From Clostridia bacterium (GTDB taxonomy: Bacteria > Bacillota > Clostridia > Christensenellales > Borkfalkiaceae): a stretch of DNA of 64,000 bases. The position numbers and the translations under genes were made by a program. Where the stretch lies: NCBI GenBank assembly GCA_017465865.1, contig JAFTVF010000013.1:124001-188000 (forward strand), written 5' to 3'. This document shows positions 51,014-58,792 of this stretch, piece after piece; position 1 is the stretch's first letter, and every line of letters starts with the position of its first letter. The notes under the pieces were generated by a model. It was not told the origin of the DNA, made no database searches, and worked only from the letters and a program-made list of their open reading frames with translations.

Positions 51014-53412
51014 TGTATTATCGTCAACGGCGCTAAGCTCGCGGATAATTGCTTGATCCCAAACCCCTCGAACGCGATATCGAGGATCATATTCGCCCCC
51101 GTACCGCGCACGCCTACGATCCTGCCGTTACCGAACTTCGGATGCCGAACGCCCACGCCGATACGGAAACCGCTCAAATCCTTGCCCCCCGCGGTCGGTC
51201 TTGTCGCCTTGCCTACCCCGCCGTATACGAACCCGCCGCTCTTTTGCGCGGTCGTATTGCGGTTGCCGTAAGTCGATCCGCTATACGAGGCGTTCCCGCC
51301 GTTCCAAGCCGAACGGGTAACGCCCGAATTGCTCCGCGCGCTATCGTTATAGCTCTTGTTATAACCGCCGTAACCACCGAAGCTCGTCCGTCTGCCGCCG
51401 TATTCGTTATCCGAATACCTGCCCCCGCCGTACGCCGAATTGCCGTAGCTTTCGGGGTCGTCGTAGCCGTCGTAGCCAAAGCTCGGACGGCGCGCTTCCT
51501 TGGGCAATTCCACTTCGGAAGCAAGCTCTTTCAAAAACCGCGACCGCGCCGTCGGCTCGCGTTTACCGTATAAGTATCGGCTCTTCGAACGGGTCATATA
51601 CAGCCGTTCTTTCGCGCGGGTGATCGCCACGTACATAAGCCGACGCTCTTCTTCCATATCGTCGTCGCTTTCCACCGCGCGGGATACGGGCAGGATATTT
51701 TCTTCCAAACCGCAAATGAACACGCAACGGAATTCCAAGCCCTTGACCGAATGTACCGTGGCAAGCGTTACGTAATTCCCGTCGTCCATATCGTCCGTGT
51801 CCGAGGCCAGCGTTACTTGGTTGAGATAATCGGTAAGGCTCGCGCCGGGGTTGAGCTTACAGTACTCCTCTACGGAATTAAGAAATTCGTCGATATTCGC
51901 GCGCTTATTGATACTCTCGTCGCTCTCGTCCGCGTACGCCTCGCGCATGCGCGTGTCTGCAATTATCTTTTTCACCAGCTCGTTGACGGGCAGATCCTGA
52001 CTGTCGATAATCCATATCTTTACCAAATCTCGGAAACCCACGAGTTTTTCCCGCGTCGCGCCCGTAAACCCGATCTCGTCAATATCCAAAAGGGCGTCGT
52101 ATACCGAGCTTTCGTTTTGAAAGGCGTAATCCTGCAACGCGTCCACCGTCTTCGCGCCGATACCGCGTTTGGGGAAATTGATAATACGCAGTGCCGCTTC
52201 GCTGTCGAACGGGTTGTTAACGAGCCGTAAATACGCGAGCAAATCCTTAATTTCTTTTCTCTCATAGAACTTAAACCCGCCGAACACCTTGTAGGGTATC
52301 CCGTCGCCCGTGAACTCTTGTTCGAACGAGCGCGTGAGCGCGTTCAAACGCATTAAAATCGCGAAATCGGAGTATTTATAGCCCTGACGGAGCAAGCCTG
52401 CGATCGTCTGCGCGATATACCGCGCCTCACCGCTTTCCTCGTCCGCTTCGTATACCTTTGCGGGCGCGCCCTCGTCGTTCTCCGTCCAAAGGGTCTTGTC
52501 TTTGCGGTGTCCGTTGTTTTTGATGACGGTGTTCGCGAGCTTTAAGATCCGTTTCGTTGAACGGTAATTGCGTTCGAGCTTGAACACTTTCGCGTTTTTG
52601 AAATCCTTTTCAAAATGTAAAATATTCTCAATCTTCGCGCCCCGCCAACCGTAAATGGACTGGTCGTCGTCGCCCACGGCAAACAGGTTGCCGTGCACCG
52701 AGGCAAGCGAACGGACGATCTCGTACTGTACCGCGTTGGTGTCTTGGAACTCGTCCACGAGAATATACCGAAACCGACCGCCAAGATAGTTTCGCGCATC
52801 CTCGTTGGTTTTAAGAAGATTGCGCGTTTCATTCAAAAGATCGTCAAAATCCAGCGCGTTGTTCTCGCGCAGGTGTTTTTGATACCGACGGTAGACCTTT
52901 ACGATCTCGTCTATTTGGTATTCGCCCGCGTATTCCTCGGCGTAGCGGTCGGGATCAAAGCCCAACATCTTCGCATTCCCGATATGGTATTTCACCGATT
53001 TTAACAGCTTTTCGTCGTCAAAATCACATTCCTGAAAGGATTTTTTGATAATGTTATTTCTCTCCGTTTCGCTGTAAATGGAGAAGTTTGAGCTAATCCC
53101 TACTTCGCCGGAATACATACGCAAAATCCGCACGCACATGCTGTGGATCGTGCATACCCAACTACGCGAAACGTCCACGATCCGACCCAAGCGTTCTTTC
53201 ATTTCGTTGGCGGCTTTGTTGGTGAACGTGATCGCGAGAATTGCCTCCGCAGGCACGCCCTTTTCCTCGATCAGATACGCGATACGCGAGGTAAGCACCC
53301 GCGTTTTACCGCTACCTGCGCCCGCAAGCACGAGCACAGCCCCCTCCGTTTGCAGAACGGGCTTGATCTGTTCGTCGTTTAATTTGTCTAAAAGTTCGTC
53401 GATTTCTATCAT
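51010..53412 (-). CDS. pcrA: DNA helicase PcrA/UvrD with low-complexity linker
   Basis: An 800-residue superfamily 1 helicase. Motifs: LAGAGSGKTRVLTSRIAYL (about 25-43), ILAITFTNKAA, DEFQDTNAVQYE, VGDDDQSIYGWRGA, LERNYRS, VHSVKGLEFRCVF and YVAITRAKERL. Between the helicase core and a C-terminal Tudor-like domain (HPKFGNGRIVGV) lies a stretch of about 110 residues rich in G, Y, S and N, longer and more repetitive than in typical PcrA. It acts in repair and replication. The -10 box lies 9 bases before the ATG, so the mRNA is nearly leaderless. Confidence 0.95.
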   Translation of the reverse strand: MIEIDELLDKLNDEQIKPVLQTEGAVLVLAGAGSGKTRVLTSRIAYLIEEKGVPAEAILAITFTNKAANEMKERLGRIVDVSRSWVCTIHSMCVRILRMYSGEVGISSNFSIYSETERNNIIKKSFQECDFDDEKLLKSVKYHIGNAKMLGFDPDRYAEEYAGEYQIDEIVKVYRRYQKHLRENNALDFDDLLNETRNLLKTNEDARNYLGGRFRYILVDEFQDTNAVQYEIVRSLASVHGNLFAVGDDDQSIYGWRGAKIENILHFEKDFKNAKVFKLERNYRSTKRILKLANTVIKNNGHRKDKTLWTENDEGAPAKVYEADEESGEARYIAQTIAGLLRQGYKYSDFAILMRLNALTRSFEQEFTGDGIPYKVFGGFKFYERKEIKDLLAYLRLVNNPFDSEAALRIINFPKRGIGAKTVDALQDYAFQNESSVYDALLDIDEIGFTGATREKLVGFRDLVKIWIIDSQDLPVNELVKKIIADTRMREAYADESDESINKRANIDEFLNSVEEYCKLNPGASLTDYLNQVTLASDTDDMDDGNYVTLATVHSVKGLEFRCVFICGLEENILPVSRAVESDDDMEEERRLMYVAITRAKERLYMTRSKSRYLYGKREPTARSRFLKELASEVELPKEARRPSFGYDGYDDPESYGNSAYGGGRYSDNEYGGRRTSFGGYGGYNKSYNDSARSNSGVTRSAWNGGNASYSGSTYGNRNTTAQKSGGFVYGGVGKATRPTAGGKDLSGFRIGVGVRHPKFGNGRIVGVRGTGANMILDIAFEGFGIKQLSASLAPLTIIQ

Positions 53413-53421
53413 AACGCTATC

Positions 53422-53450
53422 ATTATAACATACTCCGCTTTTTTTTGCAA
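53422..53450 (-). promoter_or_regulatory. Promoter of pcrA, placed for a nearly leaderless transcript
   Basis: Minus strand TTGCAA (53450-53445), 17 bases, TATAAT (53427-53422). ATG at 53412. Confidence 0.85.
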
Positions 53451-53471
53451 GTGCTACCGCCTTTCCCAAAA

Positions 53472-53507
53472 CAAAAAAAGCATGATACTTTTTACGAAGT
53501 ACCATGC
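53472..53507 (-). terminator. Terminator between array E and pcrA
   Basis: Eleven-bp stem GCATGGTACTT/AAGTATCATGC (one G-U pair), followed on minus by TTTTTTTG. Confidence 0.85.
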
Positions 53508-53510
53508 AAA

Positions 53511-53711
53511 GTGAATTGAACGCTATGAAGCGTTCGTGAATGTTCGCTAACGCTCAGTGAATTGGGCTTACGCCCGTGAATTGCATTTCTCCGAAATGCG
53601 TTGCGGTATAAATTTTACAATAATGCAACGCTATGCGTTGCAATTCACGCGCCGACAGGCGCAATTCACGAAATTTATTTCAATTCACGCAACCGCAAGG
53701 TTGCAATTCAC
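53511..53711. repeat. Hairpin array E (gtgaattg / caattcac type)
   Basis: Left arm: AACGCtatgaaGCGTT, a ttcgctaacgctca unit, GGGCttacGCCC and CATTTCtccGAAATG, separated by gtgaattg (one copy varied). Core: about 25 bases, ggtataaattttacaata. Right arm: CAACGCtatGCGTTG, GCGCCgacaGGCGC, GAAATttATTTC and GCAACCgcaaGGTTGC, separated by aattcac. It lies between two terminators, downstream of the PH-TM gene pair and upstream of the pcrA promoter. The left arm is close to array B. Confidence 0.88.
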
Positions 53712-53743
53712 AAAAAAAGAGCAACCACGCTTTGTGTTTGCTC
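53712..53743 (-). terminator. Terminator of the PH-TM paralogue operon
   Basis: Ten-bp stem GAGCAAACAC/GTGGTTGCTC (one G-U pair), followed on minus by TTTTTTT. Confidence 0.88.
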
Positions 53744-53763
53744 CTTTTTATGTAGACTTTTTC

Positions 53764-54315
53764 TTAGCCTCTGTACTCGGTGATGATCGCACCAAGCTCT
53801 TCTACGATCTCTCTTGCAACGAGGTTGTTGAGCTTGATCTTCATCGCCGCCGCGGGTTTCTTCTTCGCAAGCAAACGCGAAGCCGCAAGCGTAAGGGATT
53901 CACCCTCGATTTCGGTAGAAGTTACCTTTGCCATAAACTCGCCTTGGTTCAAACGGATAATACCTTTGATTACCAGATATCCACCAGCGAATACCGCAGC
54001 ACACATAATGAGTACACCTGCACCACCAAGCTTCATACCCAAAATAGCACCGACAACGACAATCAGGATACCGAAAATAATCAGTAAGAATGCGCCGAGC
54101 TTGGAAACGGTTTCATGCGTACCGTAAACGGATTTCGCAAGGTCCATAGGCATTTCCTGACGAGTGATCTTTCTCTCGTTTTCTGCGGTATAAACGATTC
54201 TTTTGTTCGTTACCGTAAGATTGCACTGCGTGTGAAGTTTGTTGAAAAACTTGCCCGATTTACCGGTCGCGTAGTCCCAATCTTTGATGATTTGTTCATC
54301 TTTTGCCAATACCAT
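53764..54315 (-). CDS. PH-like domain membrane protein, paralogue 1
   Basis: A 183-residue protein similar along its whole length to the next gene upstream. The N-terminal 65 residues (MVLAKDEQIIKDWDYATG, then LTVTNKRIVYTAENERKI) resemble a bacterial PH-type domain; two membrane segments follow (about 70-95 and 98-118), then a soluble strand-rich domain ending VAREIVEELGAIITEYR. The shared opening MVLAKDE and shared C-terminus EIVEE.GAII mark them as tandem duplicates. TAGGAGG lies before the ATG, 25 bases after its paralogue. Function unknown; probably exposed to the cytoplasm. Confidence 0.7.
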   Translation of the reverse strand: MVLAKDEQIIKDWDYATGKSGKFFNKLHTQCNLTVTNKRIVYTAENERKITRQEMPMDLAKSVYGTHETVSKLGAFLLIIFGILIVVVGAILGMKLGGAGVLIMCAAVFAGGYLVIKGIIRLNQGEFMAKVTSTEIEGESLTLAASRLLAKKKPAAAMKIKLNNLVAREIVEELGAIITEYRG

Positions 54316-54340
54316 AATTTACCTCCTATGGTACAACCGA

Positions 54341-54880
54341 TTATCTGTTTTCTGCAATGATCGCGCCGATCTCTTCTACGATCTCTCTTGCTACGTCGTT
54401 GTGAATTTTAACCTTCATAACGGGCGCCTGTCTCTTACCAAGCATACGGCTTGCGGAAACTGCCATCGATTCGCCTTCGATACCGCAGGTCGTGATCGTC
54501 AGCGAGAACGCGCCTTGGTTCAAACGGGTATAACCCAACCAAACGACAACTGCGCCAAGCACGAGTGCAACAACGCCCAAAATGGTCATAACGCTGCCCT
54601 GCAACATAAGCACGATGCCTGCAACGGCGAGGATAACGCCGAGGATCATGAGCATGATCGCGCCGAGTTTGGAAACGGTTTCGTGGGACGAATAAACGGA
54701 TTTAGCCGCTTTCAGGGGGATTTCCTGACGAGCGATCTTTCTCTCGTTTTCCGCGGTGTAGATAACGCGCTTGTTCGTTACCGCGATCTTTGCTTCCGTG
54801 TGAAGCCCGAACAGCAAACCGGTTTTACCGCTTGCATAGTTCCAGTCTTTGATGAGTACTTCATCTTTTGCCAATACCAT
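54341..54880 (-). CDS. PH-like domain membrane protein, paralogue 2
   Basis: A 179-residue protein, first gene of the pair. It has the same plan as paralogue 1: MVLAKDEVLIKDWNYASG, a block IAVTNKRVIYTAENERKIARQ identical in large part to its neighbour, two membrane segments (about 72-95, 97-117) and a soluble C-terminus. In the soluble part IEGESMAVSASRMLGKRQ matches IEGESLTLAASRLLAKKK in paralogue 1. AAGGAGAAAAGTGTT gives the ribosome site. A promoter lies about 165 bases upstream. Function unknown. Confidence 0.7.
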   Translation of the reverse strand: MVLAKDEVLIKDWNYASGKTGLLFGLHTEAKIAVTNKRVIYTAENERKIARQEIPLKAAKSVYSSHETVSKLGAIMLMILGVILAVAGIVLMLQGSVMTILGVVALVLGAVVVWLGYTRLNQGAFSLTITTCGIEGESMAVSASRMLGKRQAPVMKVKIHNDVAREIVEEIGAIIAENR

Positions 54881-55045
54881 AACACTTTTCTCCTTGTTAT
54901 ATAAATTTTTTTATAATACGGCGTTATCGCCGTTATTACCATATTCGCCGCCGTTTGCCGATAGCACCGATTTCGCGATATTTTCACGGGAAATTTTCGA
55001 CAATCTTTCACAGCTTTGGCACAATTTTCTTATGCTTTCGACATA

Positions 55046-55074
55046 ATTGTACAACATTCTCATTTTTTTGTCAA
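55046..55074 (-). promoter_or_regulatory. Promoter of the PH-TM paralogue operon
   Basis: Minus strand TTGACA (55074-55069), 17 bases, TACAAT (55051-55046). It leaves a leader of about 160 bases containing a hairpin AATACGGCG..CGCCGTTATT near 54915-54940. Confidence 0.82.
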
Positions 55075-55120
55075 GCAATCTGAAAACAAATATCGCCTAA
55101 AATATAAAATTTTACAAATG

Positions 55121-55146
55121 AATAAAAAAAGCCCCCTTGCGGGGGA
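55121..55146 (-). terminator. Terminator after array F
   Basis: Stem CCCCCGC/GGGGGC with a short loop, followed on minus by TTTTTTTATTC. It ends the transcript of the gene at 55467 after array F. Confidence 0.8.
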
Positions 55147-55162
55147 GAAAAGGAGCTGTGTG

Positions 55163-55462
55163 GTGAATTGCAACTTTGCGGTTGCGTGAATTATGTTTGC
55201 CTATGGCAAACGCGATATACTGACGTGCGATATAACTGCGTTGCGATATACTCGCTAACGCTCGTGCGATATGCTTGCTTCGCAAGCGTTGTGGCTGTAT
55301 TTTATAAACATTTCCACTACGTTTTGGCTTGTTTACAAGACAAAACATATCGCGCCCGTCAGGGCATATCGTTTGCCAAAAAGCAAATATCGCGCCAACG
55401 GCATATCGCTACTATGCTGAGCGCTAGCGAAAATTCACGAATTGCGACAGCAATTCAATTCA
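55163..55462. repeat. Hairpin array F (two nested linker layers)
   Basis: From the outside in: gtgaattg, CAACtttgcgGTTG, gtgaatta, GTTTGCctatGGCAAAC, then gcgatat linkers separating a short GACGT/GCGTT stretch, CTCGCtaacgctcg and CTTGCttcGCAAG; a core ggctgtattttataaac; then TTTTGgcttgtttacaagaCAAAA, atatcgc linkers separating GCCCgtcaGGGC, TTTGCcaaaaaGCAAA and GCCaacGGC; and finally the outer inverted linker aattcac with GAATTGCgacaGCAATTC. Inner and outer linkers are thus nested symmetrically. It starts 4 bases beyond the stop codon of the gene at 55467. Confidence 0.88.
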
Positions 55463-55466
55463 CCGC

Positions 55467-55883
55467 CTACGCTTTATGCAATATCTCGAACTCGTATTCT
55501 GCGCGGAAACGCTCTAAGGCGCGGAGATATTTTTCGCTCAAAGTCAGATTATACCGCTGTTTTTCCTCGTAAGTCAGCGTTTCGTAATACGCCTTATCCG
55601 TCAGTCTGCCGATGGCGTCGCTCACTTCCCCTTCGCTCGTTAAGAGTTCTTTTACGCGCAGATAAAACTCGTCCTCTTGCCTGCCGTTTATCTTGGCTTC
55701 GACCTGCGTTTTGAAATAGCGTCCCGCCTTGCTTTCGTTCAGACCGTTCTCCCGAGCGCGTTCCATTTTCTGACCCATATCCTCTTTACATTCCGACCAA
55801 AACCCGCTCTTGATCCTGCTTTTTGCACGGCGCGCCTCGTCGCGCAGGGTGCGCGTTTTTCCGTTATGCGTTTCTTTCGACAT
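55467..55883 (-). CDS. Hypothetical protein, charged and helical
   Basis: A 138-residue soluble protein with no family recognised. It is rich in E, K and R (about a third charged), begins MSKETHNGKTRTLRDEARRA and ends in long predicted helices (LSEKYLRALERFRAEYEFEIL). There is no signal peptide or membrane segment. A strong ribosome site (AAGGAGGTAGGAAT) precedes the ATG. It lies just after rpsU, separated by the rpsU terminator, and its 3' side carries array F and a terminator, so it is probably a single-gene unit or read through from rpsU. Confidence 0.6.
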   Translation of the reverse strand: MSKETHNGKTRTLRDEARRAKSRIKSGFWSECKEDMGQKMERARENGLNESKAGRYFKTQVEAKINGRQEDEFYLRVKELLTSEGEVSDAIGRLTDKAYYETLTYEEKQRYNLTLSEKYLRALERFRAEYEFEILHKA

Positions 55884-55924
55884 ATTCCTACCTCCTTAGC
55901 TTCTTTTCCGACAATCTTCGCATG

Positions 55925-55953
55925 AAAAAAGCTCACGTTCCCGTGAGCTTTTC
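55925..55953 (-). terminator. Terminator of rpsU
   Basis: Stem AGCTCACG/CGTGAGCT with loop GGAA, followed on minus by TTTTTTC. Confidence 0.88.
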
Positions 55954-55958
55954 TTTCG

Positions 55959-56135
55959 TTAGTTTCTACTTCTCTTGCGTGCCGCTTCGGACTTCTTCTT
56001 TCTTCTTACGGAAGGCTTTTCATAGAATTCCTTCTTGCGAAGATCGCCGATGATCCCGTCGCGAGAGCACTTTCTCTTGAAACGGCGCAATGCGCTTTCA
56101 ACGTTTTCGTTTTCTCCTACTTTTACCGTAGACAT
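55959..56135 (-). CDS. rpsU: 30S ribosomal protein S21
   Basis: A 58-residue ribosomal protein, read on the minus strand from ATG at 56135 to TAA at 55961-55959. It begins [20 protein letters not shown] and continues with [19 protein letters not shown] and the arginine/lysine-rich tail typical of S21, which binds near the mRNA entry of the small subunit. aggtgggtgaaaaggt provides the ribosome site and a consensus promoter precedes it. Normal length; single-gene unit with its own terminator. Confidence 0.96.
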   Translation of the reverse strand: MSTVKVGENENVESALRRFKRKCSRDGIIGDLRKKEFYEKPSVRRKKKSEAARKRSRN

Positions 56136-56180
56136 ACCTTTTCACCCACCTTTGCCGACGCGTTTTTTATTTACCCCGTA

Positions 56181-56209
56181 ATTATAGCAAGTTGAAAATC
56201 TTCTGTCAA
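56181..56209 (-). promoter_or_regulatory. Promoter of rpsU
   Basis: Minus strand TTGACA (56209-56204), 17 bases, TATAAT (56186-56181). Leader about 40 bases. Confidence 0.92.
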
Positions 56210-56308
56210 GTCTTTTTTCGGCGTTTTTACAACCTTTTTGAAGTTTTTTCCTCTTTTTTCCAACCCTTTCCAAAAGTATTTGTCGGGTTTTGTCAAAGGA
56301 AATATTTT

Positions 56309-56941
56309 TTAAGCGATTTTCTCAAAATCCTCGGCGGGGTGCTTACACCAAGGGCAAACGAAATCCTCGGGCAGTTCCTCTCCCTCGTGCACGTAACCGC
56401 AGATCTTGCACACCCATTTCCCGCCCTTTTTCTCCTGCGCGGTATCTTCCGATTTCGGCGCTTCGGGCTTGGGTTTGATATTGCTTTGATAGTATTCGTA
56501 GGTAACCGATTTATCCTCATTCAGCGTTTTCGCCTCGGTAACTTCCGCTACGAACAGGGTATGCGTGCCGTAATCGTACGCGTCAACAACTTTCGCGGAC
56601 AGCACCGCGTTGGCGTATTCAGGCAGATAGTACAGCCCGTTCTCCGTCTTGGGATATTCCTTTCCCGCGAATTTGTCCGTATCCCGTCCCGAACAGAACC
56701 CAAACTGCTTAAATACCTCGAACGGCGTTTTTTCCGTCAATACGGATACGTTGAATACCCCCGTTTTACGGAGCAGTTCTTCGCTGTAATTCGCTTTATT
56801 CACGAACACGGTAATCCGCTTGGGCGAGTCCGTGATCATCGACACCGTATTCACGATACAGCCGTTTTGTTTCCCGCCGTCCGTCGTCGTCAAAACGAAC
56901 AACCCGTAAGTCAGCTTATACATAGCCTGTTTTTCTATCAT
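56309..56941 (-). CDS. High-molecular-weight rubredoxin (flavin reductase-rubredoxin fusion)
   Basis: A 210-residue fusion. Residues 1-155 are a flavin-reductase-like FMN domain (LTYGLFVLTTTDGGKQNGCIVNTV and KQFGFCSGRDTDKFAG); the last 45 residues are a rubredoxin with WVCKICGYVHEGEELPEDF and VCPWCKHP, whose four cysteines bind one iron. Such Hrb proteins pass electrons from NADH to oxygen- or NO-reducing flavoproteins in anaerobes. It follows the superoxide reductase gene by 35 bases in one operon, which fits oxidative-stress defence. GAGGAGG precedes the ATG. Confidence 0.88.
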   Translation of the reverse strand: MIEKQAMYKLTYGLFVLTTTDGGKQNGCIVNTVSMITDSPKRITVFVNKANYSEELLRKTGVFNVSVLTEKTPFEVFKQFGFCSGRDTDKFAGKEYPKTENGLYYLPEYANAVLSAKVVDAYDYGTHTLFVAEVTEAKTLNEDKSVTYEYYQSNIKPKPEAPKSEDTAQEKKGGKWVCKICGYVHEGEELPEDFVCPWCKHPAEDFEKIA

Positions 56942-56976
56942 AGCCTTTTCCTCCTCGGCTTTCTATGAATTTATTT

Positions 56977-57336
56977 TCAAATATCCGCTTTCCAAAGCCC
57001 GTGCAGGTTGCAATACGCGTACACCGCGACGAGCTTATCCCCGTCCGCAAGCGAGAAATTGCATACGGGCGCGCTATCTGCCGACAGGTATTTCACTTGA
57101 TACCCCTGCTCCGTTTCGATCGCCACCCATTCGATCAGATGCTCCGCAGTCATCGGGTGCGCCACGCTTCCTACGTCCACTTTCACCTGCTTGCACTTCT
57201 TCGTTACCACGGGCACGTGCTTTTCCTGCGCCGCGTCCGTGCTCCCTGCTACCAGCTCTTTCCAGCCCGCAATCGCAAGCGCCTCTTTGCCTACCACCGT
57301 CTTTTTGCAGTTTTCACATTGATATACTCTTAACAT
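56977..57336 (-). CDS. Superoxide reductase (desulfoferrodoxin-like, degenerate centre I)
   Basis: A 119-residue iron protein reducing superoxide to peroxide without making oxygen. The centre II ligands are present: histidines in QEKHVPV, VAHPMTAEH and, at the C-terminus, cysteine and histidine of YCNLHGLW. The N-terminal domain keeps only the first CxxC (CENC); the second CC pair of desulfoferrodoxin is missing (ALAIAGWKEL), so the rubredoxin-like centre I cannot form normally. Own promoter; followed by the rubredoxin fusion, a likely electron donor. Confidence 0.9.
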   Translation of the reverse strand: MLRVYQCENCKKTVVGKEALAIAGWKELVAGSTDAAQEKHVPVVTKKCKQVKVDVGSVAHPMTAEHLIEWVAIETEQGYQVKYLSADSAPVCNFSLADGDKLVAVYAYCNLHGLWKADI

Positions 57337-57371
57337 ACTTTTTCTCCTTATTGAGATTTAATCCTATTTAT

Positions 57372-57400
57372 ACTATACCATATAAATTCGGACTTGTCAA
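57372..57400 (-). promoter_or_regulatory. Promoter of the superoxide reductase operon
   Basis: Minus strand TTGACA (57400-57395), 17 bases, TATAGT (57377-57372). An inverted sequence tatactataccatata overlaps the -10. Confidence 0.85.
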
Positions 57401-57439
57401 CAGTTTTTGCAAAAAAACAGAAAAAATTTACCAAAAGGT

Positions 57440-58252
57440 TTATCCGTTCAAACAGCCGTGTTTATATAAAAGTTCGTTGAGATAGTCGCAGGCGGTTTTC
57501 AGCTCGGTTTCCGCGCCGTAATCGCCGTTGTAGACCTCGATAAGTAGCGCGCCGTCAAAGCCCACGTCCCGTAAGCGTTTGATCAGGGTGTCGTAATCGA
57601 AAACGCCTTGCCCGGGCAGACGGATCTTGCCGTTTTTATCAATGTCGGAAACGTGCGCGTACGCTAATTTTTCGCCCATTTCCTCTATGTATTTTTCGTA
57701 CGGGTATTCGGAGATACGCGCCTGCTTGATATCGAGCACGCCGCGAAGAGCCGGGATCGAGTCCGATAGTTTTTTGAATACGCCGGGACGGTTGTACGTG
57801 GACCATTCCACGTTTTCAAGACACAGCGTAACCCCTCGTTTTCGGCAGTATTCCGTCAACGCCGAAAAGCCCTTGATCATCGCGTTGAAATCGTCGTGTT
57901 CTCCCGAACGGGAGGCGCGTTTTACCCGCGACGTGCCGTGAAAGGTATAGTACGGCGCGCCGAGCGCGTTTGCGCTTTGTAATACCTTGTCGAGCCAGCC
58001 GTACGCATCCTCGCGCACGCGAGGGTGGTTGCTGAAAAGCTGGGGTTCGAATTCGGTATTGAGATCGTGCACGGAATTGACGGTCAAGCTCCCCTTTTTC
58101 GCGGCAAGCACTTCCGCAAACGGATAGCCGTATTCGGAAAAGGACGTCAAAAACACCTCGGCGACGGACACGCCGAGTTCGTTCAAAAGAGGCAACGCCT
58201 CCTCGTTATTTTTCCGCATAAACAGCGAAGCCGTCGATACGCCTGCCCGCAT
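57440..58252 (-). CDS. Sugar phosphate isomerase/epimerase-like TIM-barrel protein
   Basis: A 270-residue protein of the xylose isomerase-like AP2EC family. Metal-site glutamates and histidines are seen in TLCLENVEWS, RGVLDIKQAR, LAYAHVSDIDKNGK and the C-terminal GALLIEVYNGDYG. PYYTFHGTSRVKRAS is the usual third-strand motif. It is the last gene of the operon rluA-like / luxS / nitroreductase, 10 bases after the previous gene. The substrate is not predictable; relatives act on sugars, inositols or hydroxypyruvate. Confidence 0.82.
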   Translation of the reverse strand: MRAGVSTASLFMRKNNEEALPLLNELGVSVAEVFLTSFSEYGYPFAEVLAAKKGSLTVNSVHDLNTEFEPQLFSNHPRVREDAYGWLDKVLQSANALGAPYYTFHGTSRVKRASRSGEHDDFNAMIKGFSALTEYCRKRGVTLCLENVEWSTYNRPGVFKKLSDSIPALRGVLDIKQARISEYPYEKYIEEMGEKLAYAHVSDIDKNGKIRLPGQGVFDYDTLIKRLRDVGFDGALLIEVYNGDYGAETELKTACDYLNELLYKHGCLNG

Positions 58253-58262
58253 TTTTTCCTCC

Positions 58263-58781
58263 TTAGTCTATATAATATACGCGGTTTTCTTTTCTGGGTT
58301 TTTTCTCGGGGTCGATATCCGCGTAGCCGACGATACAGTTCCCGATCCCCTCGTATTCGCCCTCGATGCCGAGGTTTTTCAATATCGCCTTGCCCTCGGG
58401 GCGGTTAAAGGTTTCCCTTGCACGGTGAATCCAACACGCGCCAAGCCCCAGCGAGTGCGCCGCAAGCAACAGATTTTCCATTACCAAGCTACCGTCGTAC
58501 AAGTAGGTGGGTACACTCTTATCCGCGAGCACGACGAGCACGCACGGCGCACCGTAAAAGGGATCGGCGCGGAAAAACGGATCGTCGCCCGCGTTCAGGC
58601 GCGAAAGCTCGTCGCGCACTTCCTTGTTCGTTACCGCGAGAATGATCGGGGATTGCTTATTTAAGCCCGACGGCGCGTTCAGCCCCGCCTCTATGATCTT
58701 GTCAATGAGTTCTTTTTCCACGGGTTGGGGTTTGTACTTTTTCACGCTCTTACGCGTGAGCATTGCTTGCATTGCTTCCAT
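58263..58781 (-). CDS. Nitroreductase family flavoprotein
   Basis: A 172-residue FMN enzyme, short but usual for this group. The N-terminal MLTRKSVKKYKPQPV (FMN phosphate-binding RSxRxF pattern), APSGLNKQSP and the C-terminal IGNCIVGYADIDPEKKPRKEN match the family. LGLGACWIHRARE is the helix over the flavin. Probably reduces nitro or quinone compounds with NAD(P)H in the cytoplasm. It lies 11 bases after luxS. Confidence 0.9.
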   Translation of the reverse strand: MEAMQAMLTRKSVKKYKPQPVEKELIDKIIEAGLNAPSGLNKQSPIILAVTNKEVRDELSRLNAGDDPFFRADPFYGAPCVLVVLADKSVPTYLYDGSLVMENLLLAAHSLGLGACWIHRARETFNRPEGKAILKNLGIEGEYEGIGNCIVGYADIDPEKKPRKENRVYYID

Positions 58782-58792
58782 AATTCCTCTCC

